A stretch of DNA of 64,000 nucleotides from Marasmius tenuissimus. Lineage: Eukaryota > Basidiomycota > Agaricomycetes > Agaricales > Marasmiaceae. Positions 23,607 to 34,325 of this stretch are shown piece after piece. Numbering within the stretch: position 1 is the stretch's first letter; each line of letters opens with the position of its first letter. The stretch is from contig JAQOTA010000052.1 in assembly GCA_029532415.1 (NCBI GenBank), forward strand, positions 1,674,001 to 1,738,000. Direction: 5' to 3'. The notes beneath the pieces are model-generated. The model ran no database searches. It saw only the letters and a program-made list of their open reading frames with translations, and was not told the origin of the DNA. Position numbers and translations under genes: made by a program.

Positions 23607-23982
23607 GCACCTATCGCTTCGAGTTTAACATATCACTATCACTCGCTGATCAATCGATTTGGATTATGAGTCATGAACGAATATCGGAACGTCAGACTCC
23701 AATAGTGTCGCGTTCAGAACCGAAGAGAAACGACCCCTTACTTCGTCTTCATTAATACCACGGAATGGCCCTGCCAAAGAGGAAGTCTTTAAGAATGAGA
23801 AGATAAGACCCATTAAATAAGACTAGAATACAGTATACATCCTAGATAGAGATACAACAGTTTGCGGACGACCGGGGATACCAGAGAATTGAAGAAAATA
23901 ATACAGTAAGAGATACAATCGCTAATGAATCGTGAACGTGTAGACTGTCGGATGTATCATTCGTGACCGTCATTCCAAGCTT
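23607..23982. other. Intergenic 3' region
   Basis: An AT-rich stretch lies between two convergent genes. I see nothing beyond likely polyadenylation sequence. Confidence 0.4.
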
Positions 23983-25389
23983 TCACTCCATACCAAATAA
24001 GGCTTTGGCCCTTTTCGCAAATCCCATTCTCTTCCCTCTGATTCGCATACCTTCGTCCTTCACCTCAACAACCACAACATCTAAACCGACGACCTGTGGG
24101 GTAGCACTTCTAACCTCTTCCGCTGCAACACGTCTACCTCTAACGGCCCGCGCGGCACGAGCATGGCTACGCATCCCTGCAGCCATCGCAGCTAACTCAG
24201 CCGACTTGGGTGCGAACGAGTCCTCGAATCCTTGCGTAGCACAAGCGGTGGGGACGGCTGGTGCAGAATGTAGCTTGAGGGGGGCAGGTCGTCTCCTCCT
24301 TCGCCTTTCGGTCCTATCGAAGTTGGCCATGCTCGAAGTGGTCACCAAACTGAAGCCGATATAGGCTGTGGGAGAGATAGGCCTGACAGGCGTGCCAGCC
24401 TCTAACTCGCGTTCGGTCAGTGTGAGGCTCTTCACCGAGCCGTGCCTGGCGGGACGGTCAGCAGCTTTGATGGCACCGATGGCTGGTGAGGAGGGGAAGA
24501 TAGCAGCGATGGGCGAGAACTGAACCCATTGTGAAGCTGGCGAGGAAGGGGCGGGGGAGGTAGGAATTAGGCCCTCGTATTCAATGCGTTCGTCCTCGTC
24601 AAGCCAAAGCATGCCGTTTTCGTCCTTGTAGACAGCGTCAACAGCTTTTGTAGTGGTAGCTTTGGCACGTTGCTCCATCAACCTCTGAGCATTTGTCGAG
24701 AGAGAGCCACCACCTGTGAACTGCATAAGCAGGAGCTCAGTCTGGAGGGCAGGTGGGAGAGGTGGATGGTTTTTGGCCTTGTTCTTGGGTTTGGACGAGC
24801 CCGGTGCGCGCCTGGAGGGAGAGGCCTTGGTAGGGGAAACCGATCCAGAACGGGACCGAGAATGCGTACGGGTGCGCGTACGGGAAGTAGCAGAGGTAGG
24901 GCTGACATCACCGGCGGAGGACTTTGCGCCGTTGCGACGAAGGATGCCCATGCTCTTAATCTTCTTGAGAGACTTCCCGTGCTTGACAGGAGCTTCTGAG
25001 GCGATTGGAGAGGGCCGTCGGAGGTGAGAAGGTGTGGAAGGTGTCACAGGAAGACGAACGAAGACGGATGTATATCCCCAATTCGTGAGTTCGACATCGG
25101 CTGCAAAGCTTTTCGGGCTGCAGGGCGAGGGATGTGACCATCCTGCAGTAGTAGGTGTCTCTATCAAATGGAGAAAAGATGTAGAGTTTGAAGGAGCACG
25201 ACGATGAACATGAAGACGTTTGTTGGGAGAAATTGGGGCGGGGGAACCTGGCTGAACAGCCAGTGCCCAGTTCGTGATGGCAATGGACTTGGAAGAGCGC
25301 CTGCGCCGCAAAATCAATTCTTCGTGTTTGTCGTGAGTGGTGGTAAGAGGAAGAGGAAGGGGGACGTTGACGCGGTGAACTGAGGCCAT
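23983..25389 (-). CDS. Basic, largely disordered single-exon protein
   Basis: A single uninterrupted 468-codon frame runs from ATG 25389 (MASVHRVNVPLPLPL) to 23983. The protein is rich in Ser, Pro, Arg and Lys. It has an RS-like stretch (TSRTRTRTHSRSRSGSVSP) and an SPTKASPSRRAP stretch reminiscent of CDK/MAPK site clusters. A more ordered segment (LPPALQTELLLMQFTGGG, then DENGMLWLDEDERIEYEGL) is the most likely conserved core. A basic C-terminus (RIRGKRMGFAKRAKALFGME) could bind membrane or nucleic acid. No signal peptide or transmembrane segment is seen. Basidiomycete genomes contain such proteins as conserved hypotheticals; I cannot assign a function. The long open frame and start context support a real gene. 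Confidence 0.65.
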   Translation of the reverse strand: MASVHRVNVPLPLPLTTTHDKHEELILRRRRSSKSIAITNWALAVQPGSPAPISPNKRLHVHRRAPSNSTSFLHLIETPTTAGWSHPSPCSPKSFAADVELTNWGYTSVFVRLPVTPSTPSHLRRPSPIASEAPVKHGKSLKKIKSMGILRRNGAKSSAGDVSPTSATSRTRTRTHSRSRSGSVSPTKASPSRRAPGSSKPKNKAKNHPPLPPALQTELLLMQFTGGGSLSTNAQRLMEQRAKATTTKAVDAVYKDENGMLWLDEDERIEYEGLIPTSPAPSSPASQWVQFSPIAAIFPSSPAIGAIKAADRPARHGSVKSLTLTERELEAGTPVRPISPTAYIGFSLVTTSSMANFDRTERRRRRRPAPLKLHSAPAVPTACATQGFEDSFAPKSAELAAMAAGMRSHARAARAVRGRRVAAEEVRSATPQVVGLDVVVVEVKDEGMRIRGKRMGFAKRAKALFGME

Positions 25390-26222
25390 GTTCGTTCAAG
25401 TAATGATTTGTCGTGGAGATTATGGAGGTGTCGTGGTATTCGGAGGGAGACAGTCCAGCGCTGCTGTGAGTACTAAGGTCGAGGCTAGCTCTGACTTGCA
25501 TATCCCTGACATTTCTCTCCTGTTAAAAGGTTGGCGGTCGACAAAAGAATTCCCGGACAATAGATGTTGACAGTTGTTTGGCCACCTAACGCGTTGATCT
25601 TGGCGGCTATTGTTCGCGGACGCATTAACTTTGTATACTTTGCTTGGACTTTGCATTGATTCCTATTGTCAAACAGAAGATTCAACAATGAAAATGGAGA
25701 AGGAGACTGGGAGTTCCTCACTTTGGCTAGTCTGTTTGCTGGCCGATGTTCAACGTTCAACTCTCCAACGAGTGAGCCAGGGTTGCGGATGACAGCCTGA
25801 GAGTCTGAGTTGCAGCACAGCGAGCCCGGTATCGAAGAGATAAGAATGAGTCTATCCAAAAGACACCTGCCTTGTGACGGGATAACTGGACAAAACCTGA
25901 ATCAGGATGGAAGTCGTTCTCCTCGCCCCTTACACTTGATCCCATTCCATCAGACCTCAATCGGTGTTTCTCTGTGAGAGGGCAAATATTCGAGTCCTTG
26001 AGAGCTTTGATATGAGCTCCATTTGACAATAGGAGGCACTGAGCTCAAAGGAAGCTGTGAATCTACCGGACTGGCTGAAAACAGTCTGAGGAGGACTGGA
26101 GAGGATGAGGATACGTTCCCACGGGTCGCTGCGTCCATTCAATCTTTTCTTCAATTTGAATGAACAAGTACATCATACATATGGCCGAATCTGTACCATC
26201 TTCTCAGCCTTCTCTTCATCTC
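25390..26222. other. Intergenic region, nothing supported
   Basis: About 830 bp lies between the disordered-protein gene and the first esterase. Short open frames occur on both strands without domain-like content. No repeat was recognised. Confidence 0.4.
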
Positions 26223-27256
26223 TCAAATGCACCCGTCTAGCAGCAATATTAATATGGGTTGAGCAGATGAAATTCGAAGAAGACTCACTGGGTACAGCCT
26301 GGCCTGCGGAATTCACCTTGCTCTTCAGGGCATTCGAGGAGCATAGGAGCCCTCGAACAAAGGCCTGCGCGACAACGTTGGCACCAGTGGGAGACGTGTG
26401 GGTGTGGTCCACAGGGAAATACGTGGTCACAGTCGACTGTCCCAATTTCTGGTACGCTTGGGCAGCGTACCCGTAGTGGTTAATGTACGTTACTCCCGTT
26501 CGGCTTGCAGCGGTTTGAGCGTATCCGACGAATCGAGGCCCAGCCACAATAGCACCATTAGACCAGTCGTTCGAAGGTGTCTGAGAAGAGACGATGGGGA
26601 TCGCTCCCTTGGCTTGCAGAGCAGTAACTGCGTTCTGAATATAGTAAGGGAAGGTATGGATGACGATTGATTTCCCGCTAATCAAAGGGATGTTAGATCA
26701 CTTCGAACATCGACTAGGGGAAAAACGAACGTAGAGTCTTGAACCGTTGCGGTAGTGTCATATCCGTCACCTATTTTCGAGTGAGTAAACGGTGTGCGCG
26801 AGGTTAGCCCTAATCCTTACCGACGGCGGTCTGTCTTCCATTGTCTACGCCGGATTGTCCATCGTTATGCCCAAACTCGATGACTGTGATCATCATTATG
26901 ATCCAATAACATCTCAGGAGTCGTCCATTCCTCACCTACAAAATCTCCGGACTTCACAGTGTTGACCAAGGTATTGAAGCGGCCCTCGTCAGTGTAGCTC
27001 CTCGAACTTCTTCCGGCCACCGCGTTGTTGACCACAGGAATTGACAGATATTGGCCCAAGTATTGACCCCATCCTATAGACATGCGAAATGTCAGTACCA
27101 CTAAGATTTGTTGCGAACTGGAAACTTCTCACCATCGGAACCAGTTCCTGACCCTCCTCCGTTCCTGGCCATCGTCGAGTCCCCTGCCAAGTACACCGTC
27201 TGCCCTGACACAGAGGCGCAGACAGTTGCAAGAACGAGTAGAATCGCGGAAAACAT
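26223..27256 (-). CDS. Secreted CE12-type (rhamnogalacturonan acetylesterase-like) SGNH hydrolase, copy 1
   Basis: The start is ATG 27256 ([19 protein letters not shown], a signal peptide). The nucleophile motif [10 protein letters not shown] follows. Later exons give the [13 protein letters not shown] block, FGHNDGQSG (oxyanion and block III residues) and [21 protein letters not shown], which contains the catalytic Asp-x-x-His pair. The last intron (GTGAGT...GCTAG) leaves a very small final exon adding NGCI and a stop at 26223. Family knowledge: such enzymes remove acetyl groups from rhamnogalacturonan in pectin and act outside the cell. Several short introns break the gene. It is the upstream member, in genomic order, of a tandem minus-strand pair with the gene at 27875-28876, which shares motifs and the tiny last exon. 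Confidence 0.85.
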
Positions 27257-27322
27257 AGCTGAGATTGTGGAATGATGCTGCCTCAGGTGGTTCAACCCCA
27301 CTTTACATGCTCGCCTTCCCTT

Positions 27323-27328
27323 CTTATA
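27323..27328 (-). promoter_or_regulatory. TATA-like element of CE12 copy 1
   Basis: On the minus strand TATAAG lies about 67 bp upstream of the ATG at 27256, a suitable distance for a TATA box in a fungal gene with a short leader. Confidence 0.45.
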
Positions 27329-27874
27329 CCTGACGACTGAGCGACGCCTGGTGACTGTGGACCATCCGGGCCGCCATGGGCATCGATCTGCCAGAACGTC
27401 GGAAAAAGGTCGACTCCAATGACTTCCGGATGGTGTGCTTCAGAAGTGTTTCGCAGGGCCTCACTGGGTGCGACGCATCGCACAAACGCAGTATTTTCGG
27501 CTTGGGCCTGCGAAAAGCGACTCTCTTACGAAAAGTTGCTTCTAAACATGTGGCCTTATTCGATCATGTTGCTGAAATGTGCCTGGAAAGTTTGTTTAAC
27601 GTCAATTTACCTCCGTGTTGCACACCTTCACGACCAGGCATTTCAATTGGTGTAACCGCACCCGTCGATTTGGCGCCCACAGTCTCATCCGAAAGTTCTT
27701 GGAACGTCGCGAGGAGAATGATTTCTGCTTTCGTAACTGGGGAGGAAGGAAGAATGTACTGGGAATAACCTCTGACGGTATATTTGTGTTCGAGGGTCTT
27801 GGTCATGCCAACGTTTACAAACTAACTACACAGAATGGTCGGAATAATATTCGGAGGCACATCTTGAGAAATTC

Positions 27875-28876
27875 TTAACGACAACCATCTGGAAGAGGCA
27901 ATAGATGTTAGCAAGTTTTATGGCAGGAAAGCTAAAGATAGGCCTTACTCGGAACGCTTTGCCCAGCTGAGTTGACTTTACTCTTTAACGGGCTGTTGCT
28001 GCAGAGCAAGCCCCTCACAAACGCCTGAGCGACGACCTTTGCGCCGGCGGCGTTGAAGTGGAGGGCATCATTCGGGAAATAGGTAGTCACCGTCGACTGA
28101 CCGAGGGCATTGAAAGCCTGGGCAGTGTAGCTGTAGTGGTCGATGTAAACGATGTTCTTGCGGGTCCCGATGCTCTTCGCGTATGTCTGGAATCGTCCAC
28201 CGTCGTAACCGATCTGTCCGTTGACGAAGCCATTGCGCGGGGTGAGTGAGGAGATGATTGGGATGGCGCCCTTGGCTTGCAAGGCGGTAATAGCGTTCTC
28301 AATGTAGTACGCAAAGCTGTGGATCAAAATAGTGGACCCGCTGTGTTTTCCGTAATGTTAGCGTCCGAGGATCATCCTCGGCTTGAAAGAATGGATACAG
28401 ACTTGGCGGTCTTCACATTGGCAGTAATATCGTAGCCATCTCCGACGGCGGACTGCTTCCCGTTGTCGACGGCACCCGCTGATGCGTCGTTGTGGCCAAA
28501 CTCGATGACCACAAAGTCTCCCGATTTCACAGAGTTGATTATGTCGTTGAACCTAGTTTGGACAGAATCACAGTCAAGCCTCTGTGTACGCGACTCTCCG
28601 TTGCAGAAACATACCGTCCATTGGCAGTGTAAGTGCGAGAGCTTTCGCCTCCGATGGCCTTATTCACGGCTGGGATTGAAAGGTATTGTCCGATGGCAGT
28701 AGCCCATCCTAAAAAAAGTCAGTAGGTATGAAGCCTATTAATAGTGTTGCCCACGACTCACCTTGGATTACACCGTTGCTGGCCGCCATTGTGGAGTCTC
28801 CGGCAAAGTATACCGTCTGCGAGCTGACGGTCGACGCAGCGGAGAGGAAGGAGATCGCCAAGGCAGTGAAGAACAT
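27875..28876 (-). CDS. Secreted CE12-type (rhamnogalacturonan acetylesterase-like) SGNH hydrolase, copy 2
   Basis: The start is ATG 28876 (MFFTALAISFLSAASTVSSQ, signal peptide), followed by TVYFAGDSTMAASNG with the nucleophile serine. Middle exons supply GGESSRTYTANGR and FGHNDASAG. The largest exon carries [21 protein letters not shown] and [22 protein letters not shown] with the Asp-x-x-His pair. The last intron (GTAAGG...TTCCAG) places NGCR and the stop in a tiny exon ending at 27875. The predicted role matches copy 1: extracellular pectin deacetylation. The two proteins are clearly paralogous but diverged in the loops. The 618 bp between the genes contains no other supported gene. Confidence 0.85.
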
Positions 28877-28920
28877 GTTAGAGGTGTTTCGGGTTGAAAA
28901 TCCAGGCATATTCGAGTCGC

Positions 28921-28928
28921 TCTATAAA
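28921..28928 (-). promoter_or_regulatory. Weak TATA-like element of CE12 copy 2
   Basis: TTTATAGA on the minus strand lies about 45 bp upstream of the ATG at 28876. It is a weak match and close to the start. Confidence 0.3.
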
Positions 28929-29256
28929 GACCCACAGAAAACACATAGACACCCCCGGCGCGGAATAAAGGTCGCATCGTCTGATCACTAGGTGCATGGT
29001 GATGGAGCAGATGGTATCCCTTGGCAGGTGGTATCGTGCTGAAGCATGGCGACTTTTTTGCGATGTAACTCCCGCAGTCGTAAATCGGCAAAAAGGTCTA
29101 TTCCCTCATCGAGATTCGGACAGGTGACCGTTGACGAAATCCGGTTCCTTTTGGAGTAAGTTCTCTTCTAGATTTCTCAATTCTGGTCGCTTTGGGATTG
29201 ACTACATACATTGAACGAAGTTGACAGCGACGGAGGGTGGATTCCAAGAATACAAG

Positions 29257-31514
29257 TCAATTCGAGTCGTGCTCTTCTTCACTGTCGTCTGCAAGGTTCA
29301 AGAGAGCGAAACGCCCTGCTCCGACCTTCATTGATGATTGAGCCTCGTGCAGATCGTCGGATGCGATGTCTCCAGCCTCAGTTACACTGTCGGAACTCTC
29401 ATCAATATCATCCTCATTGTCCTCCGAGTCGCCGTCCTCTGAGGCGTTCTCAGCTAGGGTGTCCTCCCCTTCTGAGCTCGCCTCTTCGTCCGACAAAGTC
29501 TCTTCATAACCTTGCGACATCCATAAGCCCTCACCCCCTTCTCCTTGTAATCCGTCCTCTGCGATTCCCGTGGGCCAGAAAGCCCAAGGGACTCTGTTTT
29601 CGGCAAGTGCTCTGAGAACTGTTCGACCTGAATAAGAGGTTGGCGAACTCGGGAGGAGTAATCACGTACTTGCATTCCCCGCCCTGTTAATATCAGGCCT
29701 TCCTGCCTGTGCCGTGAACCAGCCTTTCTTGTTTGCGTACGCGACGAGAACATCCATCGCGGTCCAAGATATAGGCTTCGGTTCAGGCCGCTTCATTCCT
29801 TCGCGCCAGGTGCGTTTATCTTCTTCTGGAGGCTCGAGGGCACTCGGGTGGGTAAGGTTGAATATTCTTTCGAGAGGTAGGAGCTGAGAGGCGAAATAGG
29901 CACAAGCTGAAATCGCGGATAGACGTGCGATGGGTAGTACACCAGATAAGACCTACATACGCCAGTAAGATCTTTTTTGGGAAGTCGCTTATGAGAAGTG
30001 CAAGTACCTGCATTTCCATAGGCGTGTAGTTTGGCATGACAAGGCCGGGGCAGTCGACAAGACGGATGTCGGATGTCCAGAATAAAGTTTGATAGTGTTT
30101 TGTCTGGGTAAAAGTGAGCCTCTTTCAAACAGTCGAAGCTCTCGACGAAATAACCTTTCCAGGAGTTTTGGACGCTCTAACGCGGCTCTGTCCAAACAAT
30201 GCGTTCAAGACTTGCTAGCAAGGATGGTGAGTTCACACAGCCATTTTGGGCAATAAGCGAATTACACTCACGGGAGGATTTGCCGACGTTGGGCTGGCCT
30301 GAAGTTTTATGCGTGAGTTTCCGTGACCATCAGAGCACGGTTCACCCACCAATCAGCCCGATAGTCAAAAAAGGAGGTTCCTCATCTTTGTCGCTCTCTT
30401 CCGTCAATGGTTTCGGAGCCGCAGGTCCTCCAATAATCTTTCCGGCTTCTTCACCCGCCACCAGTGCATCCTCCCAATTGATTTCTCGTTTCACTAATGG
30501 CCGCCAATGTTGTAAAGCTGCGGGTCTGGATTTAACGTTCGCCGGAGGTTCCAGCATCCTTGTGTGAACCTCTCTGATCGTGTTCACCAACTGCTCCCTG
30601 AACGATGGCGGCAGATAAGGTTCAAATTGGGTGCTACCTTGATGTACAGACGTTTGTTCCCTGGGTGCATATGACTGGACTTGAACGATTGGAAATTGAG
30701 GGTAGAGTTCGTGAAGATAATCCCTCCACGCAGCTACACGAGCCGGACCACAGATATCGGTCTTGGTCAAAACGAGAATCACCTCAACTTGTTGTTTGGA
30801 GAGATACTGAACTAAAGACGGTGGTAGATGCACCGTTGGGCATCGAGAATCGAGCAGGACGAGCACGATTTGCGAGATTTCTGTGACGCGCCATCTGCAC
30901 CCTTATCAGCAGGATACTCAATATGTCCAGGGAATTAGAACGTACAGCTGCCTCCAGACCTCCAGATTTCGCTCAAAACGTGTCGGAGACGGAGGCATAG
31001 TTGGCGGTCGCTCTGAAGTCGCCACTTCTTTCCCTTTCTCTGGAGACTCTGGATCATCAGGTTCCATCGACATCTGCCATTTGGAAACCAGCTCATCAGT
31101 CGTCTTCAGCCATTTTTTGAACCAGCCCTCTTCGTTGTGCTCCACCTCTTTTTTGGTCATCTCATAGTTCCATTTTGGCCGGCTTGGACAAGTCAATTGC
31201 TCTTCACCGCCCTTTGTCCACTGGTTCTGGTAGATCGAAGCTTCGGCAGGTATTGGTCTCTGCAAAGGCAAGGTAGAAGCTAATTCTTGGCTCTTTTTGA
31301 GAAAGGCAGCCGAAATCTTGACGAATGATGACTGTAATTTTTGTGAAGATTCGGTGGCTGGATTGAGAGTGCTGCGTGCATTTGGAGGTCGTTTTTTGTT
31401 CTTTTCTCTTCGTTTTGGGGGAGGTGCTTCCACATCGCCGCGCTTTATTGCTCGCCTGAGCTGCTGTTCCTCTTTCTTTTTCCGAGTTGAAGTCGGTTTT
31501 TTGCGGCTGGGCAT
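29257..31514 (-). CDS. GNL1-like circularly permuted GTPase
   Basis: The start is ATG 31514 (MPSRKKPTSTRKKKEEQQLRR), a lysine-rich N-terminus typical of nucleolar or ribosome-biogenesis GTPases. The order of GTPase motifs is permuted. G4 (LVLTKTDICGP, i.e. TKxD) comes first. G1 (IGLIGGxPNVGKSS) follows, split by an intron. G2/G3 then come in ASKTPGKTKHYQTLF and RLVDCPGL. The pre-GTPase block WNYEMTKKEVEHNEEGWFKKWL and FERNLEVWRQLY matches the GNL1 branch rather than Lsg1 or Nog2. The C-terminus is very acidic and ends in FALLNLADDSEEEHD, the GNL1-style end. It probably acts in ribosome assembly or export, by family knowledge. It faces the methyltransferase gene across a 262 bp shared upstream region. 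Confidence 0.85.
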
Positions 31515-31776
31515 GAATGATTGTTGGGGACAACAGGCTAAGCGAAGGCTGGCAGATGCGGCAGGTGCGGGATCAGTGAATGATTCAGTGATGAGCGGCT
31601 GTTGCGCTTGACCGTTGATCATCGAGCTACTCGTCAAGCGAGACTCATGGTTTGATACCTGGCATTTTCCCTTACAATCTCACCCTCGAACTCTCTCCTA
31701 GCTCCTTGTTCGAGTTTCCTGCATTGTCCGACCTCTCATTCCTTCATCCGAGCTCTATATACCCGCCCCCGAATTC

Positions 31777-33983
31777 ATGACTTCTCCCGGCCCTTCGGCT
31801 ACCTTTAACATTGTCTCAACGTCGCCTACTCGCCCGACTTCAACTGCCACGTCCACAACTCGATCTTACCCTTTTAGAGAATCTCTCGAGGGAAAGAGGA
31901 TTGCAAGACCCAAGGAGAGCCAATTCGTGGTCAAACATGGCCAGCGTCTGCACTCCTTTGATCCTGAGAAGGCCCCATATCCTCTATCGTACGACCGATA
32001 TGTCCTCGAACTGTACGTCGTGATGTATCATCTTCACACTGAACTAGGCTCTGACTGTCTACAGGGAGGCTTTGGACAATCGCTTCGTGAAACATTTGAG
32101 AAACGGCTCCATGTCGTTCCTCAACCTCACCAACGCGGAGAAACCGAGTCGTTGCCTGGACTTAGGGTGCGGGGTACGTGCTTGGTGGAATTTTCAGTTT
32201 CCTCCTCTAATCTCTTCGCAGACTGGTACTTGGGTCGTCGATACCGCGAAAGAGTGGTCAGAATGTGAATTCGTACGTCGGCAACGACCTGGTCTCGCTT
32301 ACCCCCTTGCTCACTTTTCATACGAATTAGGTGGGTTTCGACCTGATGCATATCCAGATACCGAAAGACATGATAGAAAGCTCAATAGCAAAGCGAATAC
32401 GATGGGTTCACGGCAATTTGTTCGTTCGGGCTTCCGTTTACTACCTTTCCCGTTCATGAACATACCTTTTCAGTCTCACCACCAAGCTACCTTTCGAGGA
32501 CGACGAGTTCGACCACGTTCACGTACAGTCTATCGCGAGTGGAGTTCCAGAAAACAAGGTCAGTCACAACAGCCGCTACATCGCACGCCCCTGCCTGACT
32601 TGTGATTTCCAGTGGGATGTCCTTTTTGACGTGAGGAATACATTATTGCGGAAGCAGTCAGAGAGCCAATTATATTTTTAGGAAATCAATCGTGTCATTC
32701 GACCCGGGGGCTCGGTCGAATTCATTGAGGATGGTTCGTCCCATGTTTTTGCAAGTACACCCATCATTCTTGACGTCGTCTTAGATATTTTGTTTCCTTC
32801 ACTACCCCGGTGGTTCACAAACTCACTCCGGGTGCGCCCTCGACGAGCTACCTCTGTCCACCTGCCCGATGGATCTTTACGCGGGAGCAATCCTTATTCC
32901 GACACGACTCAGGAAAGTCTCGGTCATGACCATGCACTACTCGAATCTCTATATACCTCTGTGTTCGAGCACCGCTTTATCAACACCAAACCATCCGGTA
33001 GGCATGAATCGCTCGGGAGGTTTCTCTTGCTCACCTGCCTACAGCGCTATTACCAAGTTACTTCTCGACCTACTTCAGGCATATTACCCTTGGCCCTATC
33101 ATCAACTTCTCCATGCCTCCACTCACCCCCCTGCAACCTCTACCCCCTCAGCTGGCAAACGCGTACGCCATCGAGTTCTCCACTTCTGATTCTCCAGACC
33201 AGCGTTCCTCTGTGACTACATCCTCTCCATCAACTCTCGGCAAGGGTCGACCAAGCTCCCTATCGTTCTCGTCCACACTCTCTGCTATGACCTCGTCATT
33301 CGATGGGGGTAGTCCTAGGTCAAATGCGTTTCCTTCGGCACCCACTCCGGGAAAGCAGGACCCCGAAGCTTTTTCTGAGCAATCCCACGGCGACCTCAAT
33401 AGCAACGGTGCAACGACACCTTTTGTTAACCCCCGGTTATATTCTCTTGATAGTTCTCTCATCGAAAATGTGAACGACGCGATACCACCTGATCTGATTT
33501 GTCGTGAACAGCTGGACACCATGAATGAGCGCTCGTTAGCTATGCACCTATATCGATCGTATAATCTGGTGTTGGGCTGTCGAGAAGCGATCTGGGAGGA
33601 GTTGAAAGATAGACTACGGAACCGAAAGGAGGAGCTGAAACCCTTTGGATGGGAGGATGACGAGGAGCTGGAGGAGCTTCAGGGCCGTAAAAGATTTGAA
33701 CGGCTGATCGAAAGATATCGGACGTAAGTGCCATGTTGCCTATGGTTCGAGATCGTCCTTAACCTCTCTATTTTCCAGGGACATGCAGCAGAGGTTATCT
33801 CTGTGGAGCTCTGTGCTGGACATGGGATGGTCTCTTCCCACCAGGGAACCCCTCTCCAAAGCCGAGCTTATTGAGGAAGAGAGACTGCGCGAAGCTATGT
33901 TAGAGGCAAGAAAGTCGGCCTCTCCGGAAGATTTAGAACAGCCTTGTCGATCTTTTAGGGTTCTTGTGGGTTACAAGCCATGA
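31777..33983 (+). CDS. S-adenosylmethionine-dependent methyltransferase
   Basis: The start is ATG 31777 (MTSPGPSATFNIVSTSPTR). Several short introns join to give RCLDLGCGTGTWVVDTA (motif I, SAM binding), then ECEFVGFDLMHIQIPKD (motif II), FDHVHVQSIASG (motif IV) and INRVIRPGGSVEFIEDD (post-motif). This is a class I methyltransferase fold. After the catalytic domain comes a long Ser/Pro-rich insertion (about 33.1-33.4 kb) and a helical region (WEELKDRLRNRKEELKPFGWEDDEELEELQGRKRFERLIERYRT), then a second helical block to TGA 33983. Related long methyltransferases are common in basidiomycetes; substrate unknown. It shares a divergent upstream region with the GNL1-like gene. One or more junctions around 33.0-33.1 kb are uncertain. 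Confidence 0.75.
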
Positions 33984-34325
33984 CGGACAAACGGTACATT
34001 ATTCTCTACTGCGTCACCCCGCACTTTCTACCGTGTAGTACAAGCTGACCCTGGAATGGACCATGACACTGCATAGATATTTATGACTTGTATCCTTTGT
34101 TGCTGGTATCGCACTGTACAACAGACGACCATTCTATGTACCCATAGTTCTTGTTGATTTGCCATTGTGTACCTACCCATCCAAAGCCTTGTTGTTTGAG
34201 CGCCTACTATACGGAAACGGAACCGATGACTCTCGCACGGGCGCTTACATGAAATTTCGCTTTGGGTTTGTTTGCTCCACTTTTTTCTTTCCTCGATCGC
34301 CAGCACCGGCTCAGAGGACTGGGCT

